The notes under the pieces were generated by a model. It did no database searches. It was not told the origin of the DNA and saw only the letters and a list, made by a program, of their open reading frames with translations. DNA of 64,000 bases from Arthrobacter sp. NIO-1057 (GTDB lineage Bacteria; Actinomycetota; Actinomycetes; Actinomycetales; Micrococcaceae). A program made the position numbers and the translations under genes. Positions 34,432 to 42,632 of the stretch are shown piece by piece. The DNA lies in NCBI RefSeq assembly GCF_900094805.1, contig NZ_FMAT01000003.1:124001-188000 (forward strand). The letters run 5' to 3'. Position 1 is the stretch's first letter. Every line of letters begins with the position of its first letter.

Positions 34432-35808
34432 TTAAGCGTTGTAGTTCGGGCCGTACCAGACGGTCTTGATGTTGGTAAACTCTCGGATTCCGTAGGAGCT
34501 GAGTTCACGCCCGTACCCCGACTTCTTGATGCCGCCAAATGGGAGACGAGGGTCGGAAGCAACCATGCCGTTGACGAAAACCGCACCGGCATCAAGTTGG
34601 GATACAACCTGTCGTGCGGTCTCACGGTCTTCACTCCACACGGTGGCGGCCAATCCAAACTCTGTCTGGTTAGCCAAACGGATGGCTTCCTCGGTTGAAT
34701 TCACCCGAATAATCGCAGCCACGGGTCCGAAAGTTTCCTCATCGAACGCTGCATGTCCTGGCTGCACCTGGTCTAATACCGTTGGGGCATAGTAAAAGCC
34801 ATCCCCTTCAACGAACGTGCCGCCTAGCTTGAGCACTGCGCCACTCTTGATGCTGCGTTGCACTTGATCATCGATATCGGCACGAAGGTTGGCACGAGCC
34901 ATCGGGCCAATCTGCGTAGCGTCATCGGTAGGATCGCCCACCTTCAGTGCTGCCACCCCGTCGGTGAAATATTCTACGAATTCATCAGCGACGGATTCGT
35001 GCACAATAAAACGTTTGGAATTCACACAGCTTTGTCCACCGTTGGTAAAGCGTGCCTTCACTGCTACTTCGGCCGCCTTCTTCACGTTGGCATCAGCCAA
35101 GACAATAAATGGATCGGAACCGCCCAATTCCAGGACCTGCTTTTTCAGGCTGTTACCTGCTTGACCGGCGACGATCGCACCAACTTCCGTGGAACCGGTC
35201 AGGGTCACTGCCGCAATGCGGTCATCAGCAATCATTGCTGCAACCTTGGAGGAGTCAACGAGGACCGTTGCAAATAGCCCTTCGGGCACTCCGGCATCAC
35301 GCAAAATTTCCTCAGCAGCGATGGCTGCCTGCGGCACGTTATTCGCGTGCTTCAGAATCGCGCCGTTGCCCGCGGCCAAGGCAGGGGCCGCGAAACGGAA
35401 GAACTGCCAGAAGGGATAGTTCCACGGCATGATGGCCAGAACAACGCCTAGTGGTTCAAAAACGACTCCGCTTTCCTCAGCCTGAGTTCCAATAGTTTCT
35501 GGTGCCAGATATGTACCAGCGTGCTGCGCATAGTAGTCCAGAGTCAGTGCGCATTTTTCGATTTCTGATCGGGCTTCGGTAATAGGCTTACCCATCTCCA
35601 GCGTGATCATCTGGGCGTATTGTTCCTGTCGCTCGCGCAGTATTTTCGCAGCCCTTGTCAGGTAGGTCACGCGTTCTTCGAGTCGGACGGTACGCCACTG
35701 GACTTGGGCCTTTGCAGCATTGGTGAGAATCTGGTCAACTTCTGTTTCGGTGTGTGCCTCGAAGGATGCCACCTGCTGGCCTGTGGCTGGATTTACAGTG
35801 GTAATCAT
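34432..35808 (-). CDS. Aldehyde dehydrogenase (succinate-semialdehyde dehydrogenase type)
   Basis: A 458-residue NAD(P)-dependent dehydrogenase with the general base Glu227 in LELGGSDPF and catalytic Cys261 in NGGQSCVNSKRF. IMPWNYPFWQ and TLTGSTEVG belong to the cofactor site. It has the same length and class as the gene at 4290-5666 and is clearly a paralogue, but its surroundings (CitMHS transporter, cupin, ABM proteins) suggest that it oxidises a semialdehyde formed in a special catabolic route. The ATG at 35808 follows AAGGAGTAACCG. It is the second gene of the transporter-led operon. Confidence 0.9.
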   Translation of the reverse strand: MITTVNPATGQQVASFEAHTETEVDQILTNAAKAQVQWRTVRLEERVTYLTRAAKILRERQEQYAQMITLEMGKPITEARSEIEKCALTLDYYAQHAGTYLAPETIGTQAEESGVVFEPLGVVLAIMPWNYPFWQFFRFAAPALAAGNGAILKHANNVPQAAIAAEEILRDAGVPEGLFATVLVDSSKVAAMIADDRIAAVTLTGSTEVGAIVAGQAGNSLKKQVLELGGSDPFIVLADANVKKAAEVAVKARFTNGGQSCVNSKRFIVHESVADEFVEYFTDGVAALKVGDPTDDATQIGPMARANLRADIDDQVQRSIKSGAVLKLGGTFVEGDGFYYAPTVLDQVQPGHAAFDEETFGPVAAIIRVNSTEEAIRLANQTEFGLAATVWSEDRETARQVVSQLDAGAVFVNGMVASDPRLPFGGIKKSGYGRELSSYGIREFTNIKTVWYGPNYNA

Positions 35809-35845
35809 CGGTTACTCCTTTTGTTTGGATGGTTCTTTGGATCGT

Positions 35846-37258
35846 TTAGAACAGTGGGAAGGCGGCGAAAAGGCCACCTGCGATCAGCATGGCCAACGCG
35901 ACGATAAATCCCCGCCAAATAACTTTGCGGAAGTGTTCGCCCAATTGGACATTGGCCAGACCAATCAGAAGCAGGAAGGAGGCAACTAAGGGGCTGGACT
36001 GGTGCAAGGCCTGGCCTACAAGAGAAGCCCGTGCCATTTCTACCGGGGCAATGCCGAAGTGTCCGGCGGTCTCAGACAAGACCGGGAGGACTCCGAAATA
36101 GAAGGCATCGTTGGTCATGAGGAATGTCAACGGAATGCTCAACACACCTGCAATCACAGCCATGAAGGGGCCTAGCGAAGTTGGCAAGATCGAGACCAGC
36201 CAGGTAGCCATGGCATCAATCATGCCCGTACCGTTCATCACGCCAGTGAGGACCGAAGCTGCGAACACCATGCCTACCACGGAGATCACTGCGGACGCAT
36301 GCGCCTGAATCTGTTCAGCTTGTTCGGCAAACTTCGGGAAGTTGATGATCAGCGCCAGGCCCACGGCCACCATGAAAATTAGTGCCGGCTCAACCAGGTC
36401 AGCCACCAGAAGCACCATGACGGCCAGGGTCAGAATGAAGTTGATCCAGATCAACTTTGGACGAGCATTAGCGCGTTGAATGAACTTTCCATCTTCGCTA
36501 AACGACGCAGAAAAATCTGAGCTTGATGCGGTGCCGTGGGTTGCTCCGACGCTTTGGGCACCGTCTTGGGATTTGGACCACCCTCCACTGACCAATGCGT
36601 CTTCCATGGTGCGCTTCTGCGAGGAACGTGCTTCCAGATAAACCAGCCCCAGGCGCTTCTTCTCTGAAAGGCCTAGGAAGTAAGCGAAGATCAATACCGC
36701 AATGAGTCCGGTGATGATGGCAGGAATCATCGGCACAAAGATATCGATGGGTGACAAGCCCAGCGCAGCCGCGGCGCGGGAAGTCGAACCTCCCCAAGGA
36801 ACGGTGTTGAGTACGCCGTTAGACATCGCAGCAACCACGGTCAACACCACTGGGCTCATTCCCAAGCGTAGATACAACGGCAAGAACGCCGAGGTAACGA
36901 TGATGAAGGTGGTCGACCCGTCCCCATCGAGGGAAACAATGGTTGTCAGCAGTGCGGTACCCACCACCAATTTGGTGGGATCATTTCCAGCGAACTTCAA
37001 AATGGCTCGGATGAGGGGGTCAAAAAGTCCCACATCAATCATGGTGCCGAAGAAGATGATGGCGAAGAACAATAGTGCAGCAGTTGGCGCGAGTTTGGCG
37101 ACAGATTCCATCACCATGTCGCCTACTCCCAGCCCAGCGCCGGCGAACAAGCCGAAGATCAGCGGAACCAGAATCAGGGTTGCAATAGGTGTGAGCTTCT
37201 TTGCCATCACCAAATACATGAAAGTGGCAATCATCAGAAAGCCGAGGAGAACAAGCAT
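35846..37258 (-). CDS. CitMHS family citrate/dicarboxylate transporter
   Basis: A 470-residue permease with about twelve helices. MLVLLGFLMIATFMYLVMAKK followed by TPIATLILVPLIFGLFAG, the run VSLDGDGSTTFIIVTSAFLPL and LMTNDAFYFGVLPVLSETA are characteristic of CitMHS proteins, which import citrate complexed with Mg2+ or Ca2+, or related acids, with protons. The ATG at 37258 has AAGGAAACG upstream; the longer frame lacks a site. It is the first gene of an operon with the aldehyde dehydrogenase, cupin and ABM genes and faces the divergent GntR gene across a clear operator. Confidence 0.88.
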   Translation of the reverse strand: MLVLLGFLMIATFMYLVMAKKLTPIATLILVPLIFGLFAGAGLGVGDMVMESVAKLAPTAALLFFAIIFFGTMIDVGLFDPLIRAILKFAGNDPTKLVVGTALLTTIVSLDGDGSTTFIIVTSAFLPLYLRLGMSPVVLTVVAAMSNGVLNTVPWGGSTSRAAAALGLSPIDIFVPMIPAIITGLIAVLIFAYFLGLSEKKRLGLVYLEARSSQKRTMEDALVSGGWSKSQDGAQSVGATHGTASSSDFSASFSEDGKFIQRANARPKLIWINFILTLAVMVLLVADLVEPALIFMVAVGLALIINFPKFAEQAEQIQAHASAVISVVGMVFAASVLTGVMNGTGMIDAMATWLVSILPTSLGPFMAVIAGVLSIPLTFLMTNDAFYFGVLPVLSETAGHFGIAPVEMARASLVGQALHQSSPLVASFLLLIGLANVQLGEHFRKVIWRGFIVALAMLIAGGLFAAFPLF

Positions 37259-37319
37259 CGTTGACGTTTCCTTGCGGGTGAAAATCAGGTTGAAAAGTGA
37301 TCGGTGCCACTCACTGTAC

Positions 37320-37341
37320 TTGTATACCTGAACGTACACAA
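37320..37341. promoter_or_regulatory. GntR operator candidate, copy 1
   Basis: TTGTATAC, six bases (CTGAAC), then GTACACAA form a 22-base dyad between the divergent CitMHS and gntR genes. The half-site agrees with the FadR/FCD GntR pattern (T-GT--AC-A). A near-identical copy lies at 38487-38508. Confidence 0.75.
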
Positions 37342-37385
37342 GAGTGTACATGAGCTTGTGCACTGTAGCGAAGTACAATAAAGCC

Positions 37386-38108
37386 ATGGAAAAAGAACGT
37401 AGCCAGCGCACCCCTGGAAAGACTGATGCCGTTTACCTTCAACTCAAGTCAGATATTGAGGATGGAGTATTCCTGCCCGGCGAAACATTGCCAGAAATTA
37501 CGCTCGTTGAGCGCACAGGAGCATCTCGAACCCCCGTGCGCGAAGCGCTACGCCGACTCGCCGCAGATGGCCTGGTAGAGATTGCGCCTCGTCGCCCCGC
37601 AGTGGTTTCCCGCATTTCCCTAAGGACCGTGCGGGAACTCTTCGATTTTCGCCGCATCGTAGAACCGGCCGCTGTTCGTCTAGTTGCCCAAGATGCACAG
37701 GACTCTGCTGAGATCATGAAAAGCTTCCAGGACCTGCAGAAGGATTTTCAGCAGATTCGAAAGCTCGACTACAACGAGGAATTTGCAACGAAATTTCGAG
37801 TCAACGCCAGGCGCTTCGATGATCTCTTACTGCAGTACACGCCCAACGGCCATCTGCGTCGCTCCATCGCGGAGCTGCGTACACACACCGCCAGACTCAA
37901 ACGAATCGCACATACAGATCATCAGCGACTCCATGAATCAATCACAGAGCACATGGCCATGTGCAAAGCGATCATCGCAGGGGATGGCCAGCAGGCCGCC
38001 ACGATTTTAGTGGAGCACCTCGACCATGTGGATCGTGCGATTTTTACTGCGCTCCTAGATCAGCAAGAATCCGGTCGGAGTCGCAGCCATGTTGACCTGC
38101 TGGGCTAA
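37386..38108 (+). CDS. GntR family regulator (FCD domain) of the catabolic cluster
   Basis: A 240-residue FadR-subfamily regulator. The winged helix (about residues 12-75) includes GVFLPGETLPEITLVERTGASRTPVREALRRLAADGLV, interrupted here only by normal wing residues, and the FCD domain (about 90-225) carries His residues in RFDDLL, LHESITEHMAMC and LVEHLDHVD that usually bind metal and ligand. The ATG at 37386 is used. Two copies of a common operator, at 37320 and 38487, flank the gene, so it probably controls the CitMHS operon, the Ldh gene and the second ABM gene. Confidence 0.9.
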   Translation: MEKERSQRTPGKTDAVYLQLKSDIEDGVFLPGETLPEITLVERTGASRTPVREALRRLAADGLVEIAPRRPAVVSRISLRTVRELFDFRRIVEPAAVRLVAQDAQDSAEIMKSFQDLQKDFQQIRKLDYNEEFATKFRVNARRFDDLLLQYTPNGHLRRSIAELRTHTARLKRIAHTDHQRLHESITEHMAMCKAIIAGDGQQAATILVEHLDHVDRAIFTALLDQQESGRSRSHVDLLG

Positions 38109-38116
38109 CCGGAGGT

Positions 38117-38431
38117 TTACTCAGGTCGACTATACGAATTGATCAGTACGCCAGAGACATTTACTTGGCTACCGGGGACAACCACCTTTTGTGAGATCTC
38201 CCGGTACTTGAAATAGTGTTCCGCCTTCTTGTGTTCATTCTCGAAGGCATCCTGATCGCGGTACACCTCATAAAAAGCAAATCGGTTGCTGTGCCCACCC
38301 AGCTCCACCACGTCAAATCGATAACATCCTGCTTCATCACTCACTGATTTGCGACTGTTTTCTGCAATAGCTTCCAAGAATTCTTCTCGGTGCTCAGGGA
38401 TAACTTCTAGGGTGACCCACAATGAGAACAT
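38117..38431 (-). CDS. Putative quinol monooxygenase (ABM family)
   Basis: A 104-residue ABM-fold protein: MFSLWVTLEVIPEHREEFLEA, then SVSDEAGCYRFDVVE, FAFYEVYRDQDAFENEHKKAEHY. This pattern is the YgiN/LsrG-like group, where members oxidise quinols or isomerise phosphorylated dihydroxy compounds. The ATG at 38431 is chosen over an upstream in-frame start at 38482, which would reach close to the operator. It is convergent with gntR (eight bases between stops) and divergent from the Ldh gene. Confidence 0.83.
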   Translation of the reverse strand: MFSLWVTLEVIPEHREEFLEAIAENSRKSVSDEAGCYRFDVVELGGHSNRFAFYEVYRDQDAFENEHKKAEHYFKYREISQKVVVPGSQVNVSGVLINSYSRPE

Positions 38432-38486
38432 GGTTACTCGCTTTCGTTCAGGCGTGTTGTTCGCCTCGATTTTGCTGTACATTTGA

Positions 38487-38508
38487 TTGTATACCTAAGT
38501 GTGTACAA
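38487..38508. promoter_or_regulatory. GntR operator candidate, copy 2
   Basis: TTGTATAC, six bases (CTAAGT), then GTGTACAA. It shares the left half-site exactly with the copy at 37320 and lies between the divergent ABM and Ldh-family genes, 26 bases before the latter's start. Confidence 0.75.
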
Positions 38509-38533
38509 GATTCCTAGATCGGAGCGAGACATC

Positions 38534-39601
38534 GTGGCTCTCAATCAAGACACCCAATCCCCAGTAAAAATTACTGACCTGCTCAACTTTGCGCAGCTAA
38601 CCCTCGAAGCTGAGGGGCTCAGTGAAGAGCATGCGCATCTCGTCGCCGATTCCCTAGTTCAAGCCGACTTGTGGGGCCACCAGTCTCATGGTGTTCTCCG
38701 GCTTCCTTGGTACATTGCCCGTCTGAGAACAGGGGCCATGAAAGCAAGCAGTGAATTTTCCACATTGATCGATACCGGTGCGATGTTGCTTCTTGACGGT
38801 CAAGATGGTGTTGGTCAAGTACTCACCGACACTGCGCAACGTGAAGCAGTACGGCGAGCCAAAATTCATGGCGTCGGGGCTGTAGGCGTGCGTAATTCAA
38901 ACCATTTTGGCACTGCCATGTACTACACACGTAAAGCCGCGGCCGAAGGCTGCGTCTCAATATTGACCACCAATGCTTCCCCTGCCATGGCCCCTTGGGG
39001 CGGTAAGGAAAAAGGCATCGGCACTAACCCGTGGTCCATCGGCGCTCCCTACAATGGCGGTGCAGTCGTCATGGATATCGCGAATACTGCAGTCGCTAGG
39101 GGCAAGATTTATCTCGCCCGGCAGCGCAATGAACCGATCCCAGATTCCTGGTCCTTGACCGCTGACGGAAGGCCCACGACTGACGCAGCCGAAGCGGTTG
39201 ACGGCGTCATTTTGCCTATGGCTGGTCACAAAGGTTATGCCATCTCATTCATGATGGACGTACTCTCTGGTGTCCTTACAGGCAGCGCTTCCGGCAAGGG
39301 TGTTAATGGCCCCTACCGTGAAAACGAACGCTCCGGTTGCGGACACATGTTTATCGCTCTTGACGTCGATAGCTTTGGAACCACAGAAAAATACACTGCC
39401 CGCTTAGAACAACTCATCGCTGAGGTAAAAGAAACACCACTTGCTCATGGTGCTTCAGAAATCTTCATCCCAGGGGAAATCGAGGATCGCCACGAAGCGG
39501 CACGCAAAGCAGAAGGTACCTTACAGCTCCCGGAGCAGACGTGGACTGATCTAGCGAAACTAGGCAATGAAACTGGGACACCGCTCCCGCCCCGCGCTTA
39601 G
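38534..39601 (+). CDS. Ldh family oxidoreductase (malate/ureidoglycolate/YiaK type)
   Basis: A 355-residue NAD(P)-dependent dehydrogenase of the fold that includes L-sulfolactate, ureidoglycolate, malate and 2,3-diketogulonate reductases. LVQADLWGHQSHGVLRLPWYI holds the catalytic His, GVRNSNHFGTAMYYT the second His of the active site, and MAGHKGYAISFMMDVLSGVLTG the cofactor region. GTG at 38534 follows GGAGCGAG. The family reduces 2-oxo acids or the reverse; with CitMHS, GntP and aldehyde dehydrogenase genes nearby, a hydroxy- or oxo-acid substrate is likely. Confidence 0.88.
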   Translation: MALNQDTQSPVKITDLLNFAQLTLEAEGLSEEHAHLVADSLVQADLWGHQSHGVLRLPWYIARLRTGAMKASSEFSTLIDTGAMLLLDGQDGVGQVLTDTAQREAVRRAKIHGVGAVGVRNSNHFGTAMYYTRKAAAEGCVSILTTNASPAMAPWGGKEKGIGTNPWSIGAPYNGGAVVMDIANTAVARGKIYLARQRNEPIPDSWSLTADGRPTTDAAEAVDGVILPMAGHKGYAISFMMDVLSGVLTGSASGKGVNGPYRENERSGCGHMFIALDVDSFGTTEKYTARLEQLIAEVKETPLAHGASEIFIPGEIEDRHEAARKAEGTLQLPEQTWTDLAKLGNETGTPLPPRA

Positions 39602-39645
39602 GGGATTGAATATCCGCCCCCTGTCCTTCAACAGTGTGAAGATGT

Positions 39646-39702
39646 GGGAACGGCGCGAACTTGCTTATACTTCCTGATTTCTACGCAAGTTCTACCGTTC
39701 CC
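39646..39702 (+). terminator. Long hairpin after Ldh gene
   Basis: GGGAACGG-CGC-GAACTTGC (39646-39664) pairs with GCAAGTTC-TA-CCGTTCCC (39685-39702), two eight-pair helices separated by a small internal bulge, with a 20-base loop. It starts 44 bases after the stop codon. It could be a terminator or a structured RNA element. Confidence 0.55.
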
Positions 39703-39755
39703 TTGCAGAGGCTGAAGATAGTTGATGAGATCTAGTCTTCACCCTGCCCCTAGGC

Positions 39756-39792
39756 CTGAGGAGCTGGCGTTGCTGACGCGCCAGCTTCTCAG
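39756..39792 (+). terminator. 14-bp stem hairpin
   Basis: CTGAGGAGCTGGCG (39756-39769) and CGCCAGCTTCTCAG (39779-39792) are complementary with one G-T pair and a nine-base loop. There is no T-tract. It may be a second terminator of the Ldh transcript. Confidence 0.5.
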
Positions 39793-40043
39793 CCCGATGA
39801 ACCATTTTCAGATAACGACATGTGCGGTCAAGGTAAAGAAGATCTGACCCCTAGCGAAGCTTTTGATTTTCTACTACAGGTGTTCAGTCACCGTCCGAAC
39901 TTTGTGCAGGAGTCGTCGTCTTGATTCTCAGTTTCGATTCGGGTTCTTATCAGGTATTGATTTTTGACCTGTTTTTGATGGACTCACGACTCCACTTGTG
40001 AAATTGTGGGTGCGTCTCACCACCTGCTATCGAAAGAGTTTTC

Positions 40044-40430
40044 ATGAGTTTCAAGAAGAAACTTTCGGCGCTGCTAATGTCTCTAGCTCTTGTTACGGGT
40101 ACTGCAGTCGCCGGTGCTGTCCCGGCTAGCGCGGGTACCTCCATCGGCGCAACCTACAACGGTGCCAGCCACGTTTACTACAAGTTCTACGCGTCAACGA
40201 ACACGTTCTGTATCAAGAAGAAAACGAATACCAGTTACTCCGCGATGGTTCTGATTTACAAAGACGGAAAACAAATCTACAACTTACAAACCAACATGGT
40301 GAACGAATGGGCATGCGTCGATTTAGATAAGTACGCAAAGGTCGAAGGCAAAAAGCTGACCTTCAAGCTATCCATGTTCTATAAATCCGAACGGGTGTAC
40401 CGCTCTTCGACTGGTTACGCATACGCATAG
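40044..40430 (+). CDS. Small secreted protein of unknown function
   Basis: A 128-residue protein with a clear Sec signal peptide: MSFKKKLSALLMSLALV then a hydrophobic core and the cleavage motif ASAG near residue 29-31. The mature part of about 98 residues is basic, Tyr- and Lys-rich, with two cysteines (FCIKKK and WACVDL) that could form a disulfide, and it looks like a small beta-sandwich. AAAGAG precedes the ATG. No family is recognised. It stands alone and is convergent with the ECF operon. Confidence 0.75.
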   Translation: MSFKKKLSALLMSLALVTGTAVAGAVPASAGTSIGATYNGASHVYYKFYASTNTFCIKKKTNTSYSAMVLIYKDGKQIYNLQTNMVNEWACVDLDKYAKVEGKKLTFKLSMFYKSERVYRSSTGYAYA

Positions 40431-40449
40431 TTCAGGTTGCTTCGGGCGG

Positions 40450-40474
40450 GCTTGTGTGACCAAGACACGCAAGC
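40450..40474. terminator. Hairpin between convergent genes
   Basis: GCTTGTGTG (40450-40458) pairs with CACGCAAGC (40466-40474) with one wobble pair and a seven-base loop, just before the stop codon of the minus-strand ATPase gene and 20 bases after the secreted protein gene. Confidence 0.5.
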
Positions 40475-41860
40475 TCAGCTCAAAGTAAGCACGCGGTGCG
40501 CGGTTGATTTCATGAATTCCGCATCATGGGTGGAAAGAACTACTGCTCCCCCGCGTTCCAACACTGACCTAATGACTTCTTGAAGGATCGCTTCCCCAGC
40601 TTCATCCAATGCTTCTGTCGGTTCGTCGAGAAACAAGATCTCGGGGTCCCTCACCAGAACAGTCGCCAAGGCGACCAGCCTGCGTGCGGAGGCCGGCAAC
40701 TCATACGGATGCGTTTGAGCATAGGCTTCAAGGCCTAGTTGTGCCAGCACCTCGGGGACTCGTTGTTGCAAAGGGCTTCTCTTTGGAATCCCGAAAGTAA
40801 CTTCTCGGAGAACTGTTCGTTCAAAGAGCTGGTCAGAGGAATTCTGTAGCAGAAGCCCGCTTTCGCCAAAACTCTCAAGCCTCCCCGCCACCGGGGTCAG
40901 CAATCCAGCGATGGCTTTGAGCAAAGTGGTTTTACCCGAACCGTTGGCTCCGGCTAAACCAATGCATTGCCCTGCCCTGACCTCAAGATCAAGATCTTGC
41001 ACTGCCGGATGGCTGGCACCGGGATAGGCCAGTTTTACAGAATTCAGGCTCAGCAAGACGCGAGAGTCTTCGGGTACGGATCTTGGAGTTTCTCTCGTTG
41101 TTCTGTTCTGTTGTTCTTGCTCATCAGAAGAAAGTGCTTTGAGCATCCCCTGCTCTAGTGACCACAAGGAATCCGCCTCATGGGCCCAAGCACGTATCGA
41201 ATCAGACAAGACAACAAGCGCAGTGCCTTGGGCTCGCAACGTAGTGATCATGGTGGAGACCACCGCGCTGGCCTGCTGATCTAGTCCTGCCAGCGGCTCG
41301 TCTAAAACGAGAACATCGGGTTCGCTCATGGCCAGCGCAGCTAGGGCGACTAACCGCTCTTGTCCACCGGAGAGTTGTTGCGGATTGCGTTCTAGCAAGT
41401 GCTCTAAATGAAGCTTGTGGGCCAGCTCTTGGACTCGCTGACACATTTGTTCCCGCGGAACTCCTGCGTTTTCCAATGAAAAGGCGAGTTCCTCGGCGAC
41501 AGTTCCACGAATCCCAGATAGATAGTGTCCGGCGTCTTGCGGGAGAAGTCCCGTATGTTTAGCCCATTGGGAGACGTCCACTCGTGGAGTCACTGACTTA
41601 GAAAATTCAATTTGAGTCTCGGCAACACTGATAGTTCCGACAAGTTCGTCCATGCCGTGGCGCGGTAGCAAGCCTGCAAGGATAGCACCCAGCGTTGATT
41701 TGCCAGAACCCGACTGACCTGAAATCACTGTCAGGGAGCCGGGGAATACTTCAATCTCGACATTGTGCAGGACTGGGGCTTGTCCATCGAGGTAGGTGAA
41801 GCTGCGCAGGCTAAGGCCAAGTACTGCAGCAGTTAATGCAGGGAGCTCTTGTTGCATCAC
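40475..41860 (-). CDS. Fused ECF transporter ATPase (EcfA-EcfA')
   Basis: A 461-residue protein with two ABC ATPase domains. The first has Walker A SGQSGSGKSTLG (about residues 47-58), signature LSGGQERLVAL and Walker B VLVLDEPLAGLD. The second has Walker A GANGSGKTTLLKA (about 296-308), Walker B ILFLDEPTEALD, but a degenerate signature LPASARRLVAL in place of LSGGQ. This asymmetry suggests that only one composite ATP site is fully active. It overlaps the EcfT gene by four bases. It energises an energy-coupling-factor importer. Confidence 0.9.
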   Translation of the reverse strand: MMQQELPALTAAVLGLSLRSFTYLDGQAPVLHNVEIEVFPGSLTVISGQSGSGKSTLGAILAGLLPRHGMDELVGTISVAETQIEFSKSVTPRVDVSQWAKHTGLLPQDAGHYLSGIRGTVAEELAFSLENAGVPREQMCQRVQELAHKLHLEHLLERNPQQLSGGQERLVALAALAMSEPDVLVLDEPLAGLDQQASAVVSTMITTLRAQGTALVVLSDSIRAWAHEADSLWSLEQGMLKALSSDEQEQQNRTTRETPRSVPEDSRVLLSLNSVKLAYPGASHPAVQDLDLEVRAGQCIGLAGANGSGKTTLLKAIAGLLTPVAGRLESFGESGLLLQNSSDQLFERTVLREVTFGIPKRSPLQQRVPEVLAQLGLEAYAQTHPYELPASARRLVALATVLVRDPEILFLDEPTEALDEAGEAILQEVIRSVLERGGAVVLSTHDAEFMKSTAHRVLTLS

Positions 41861-42618
41861 GACTTACTCCCTAACTGCGCTAGTACCAAGATCAACACTG
41901 GGCCAAGGACGGCAACGACTATAGCAATCCAACGGATGGCTCGTTGTGCCGACGAGTCAGGAACAGTGCGCAGCCGAGTACGCGTTCCAATAGCCGGAAA
42001 ACCACGCGCAGATAGGTGGACGGCACGGTCCTGCGCATCTTGCATCGAGGCAAGAACCAGCGGAACCGCACGCAGTCGCACACGTTGAAACCAGCCGGTG
42101 ACACCCTTGCCAGTTCCCACTCTGCGAAGAGTCTGGGCTTCACCGATCCGTCGTTGCTTCTCACCCATTTGTGGAAGTAAGAAGTGCGTTGCTGCCAGAA
42201 GATAGCCGAGTTGGGGTGGCACAGGCGAAAGATCAATGGCGGCCACCAACTGATGCTTATCAATCAACAATCCGCACAGCAGTCCCACCACCACAAGAAC
42301 CGCCGTACGCAACCCCAAGGATAATGCGACTTCCAATCCGTGCACGGTAACTCGCACAGGTCCCCACTGAGCGATGGCCGGCGAGTTGTCTCGGGAAACT
42401 AATCCATGAATCAACAGCAGAGAAAGCAACGTTGGAAGCAACATCGCACCACTGAGAACAGACAACTTTTTCAGCTGCCCCGCCCAACCGGAAATGAGCA
42501 AGCACAGTCCCAAAACTGCGCAGCTCAACCACCATTGGCTGGCTGCAGTTGTCGTGGAAACAACGGCAACGGCGACAGCCAAAATGGTGAACGGGTGAAG
42601 ATGGATGGTACGGGGCAT
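41857..42618 (-). CDS. ECF transporter transmembrane protein EcfT
   Basis: A 253-residue CbiQ/EcfT family protein with about five helices. The C-terminal cytoplasmic coupling helices contain the conserved short motif A-x-x-x-R-G: ASMQDAQDRAVHLSARGFP, and just before it RVRLRAVPLVLASM. These helices hold the ATPase pair. It starts 14 bases after the S-component gene and overlaps the ATPase gene by four bases. Confidence 0.88.
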   Translation of the reverse strand: MPRTIHLHPFTILAVAVAVVSTTTAASQWWLSCAVLGLCLLISGWAGQLKKLSVLSGAMLLPTLLSLLLIHGLVSRDNSPAIAQWGPVRVTVHGLEVALSLGLRTAVLVVVGLLCGLLIDKHQLVAAIDLSPVPPQLGYLLAATHFLLPQMGEKQRRIGEAQTLRRVGTGKGVTGWFQRVRLRAVPLVLASMQDAQDRAVHLSARGFPAIGTRTRLRTVPDSSAQRAIRWIAIVVAVLGPVLILVLAQLGSKS

Positions 42619-42632
42619 TTAATGGTTACCGC

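Larger units (their letters stand above)
39602..40043. other. Gene-free region with two hairpins
   Basis: These 442 bases hold no supported gene. Two strong inverted repeats (39646-39702 and 39756-39792) follow the Ldh gene, and the right end serves as the leader of the small secreted protein gene. Confidence 0.55.
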
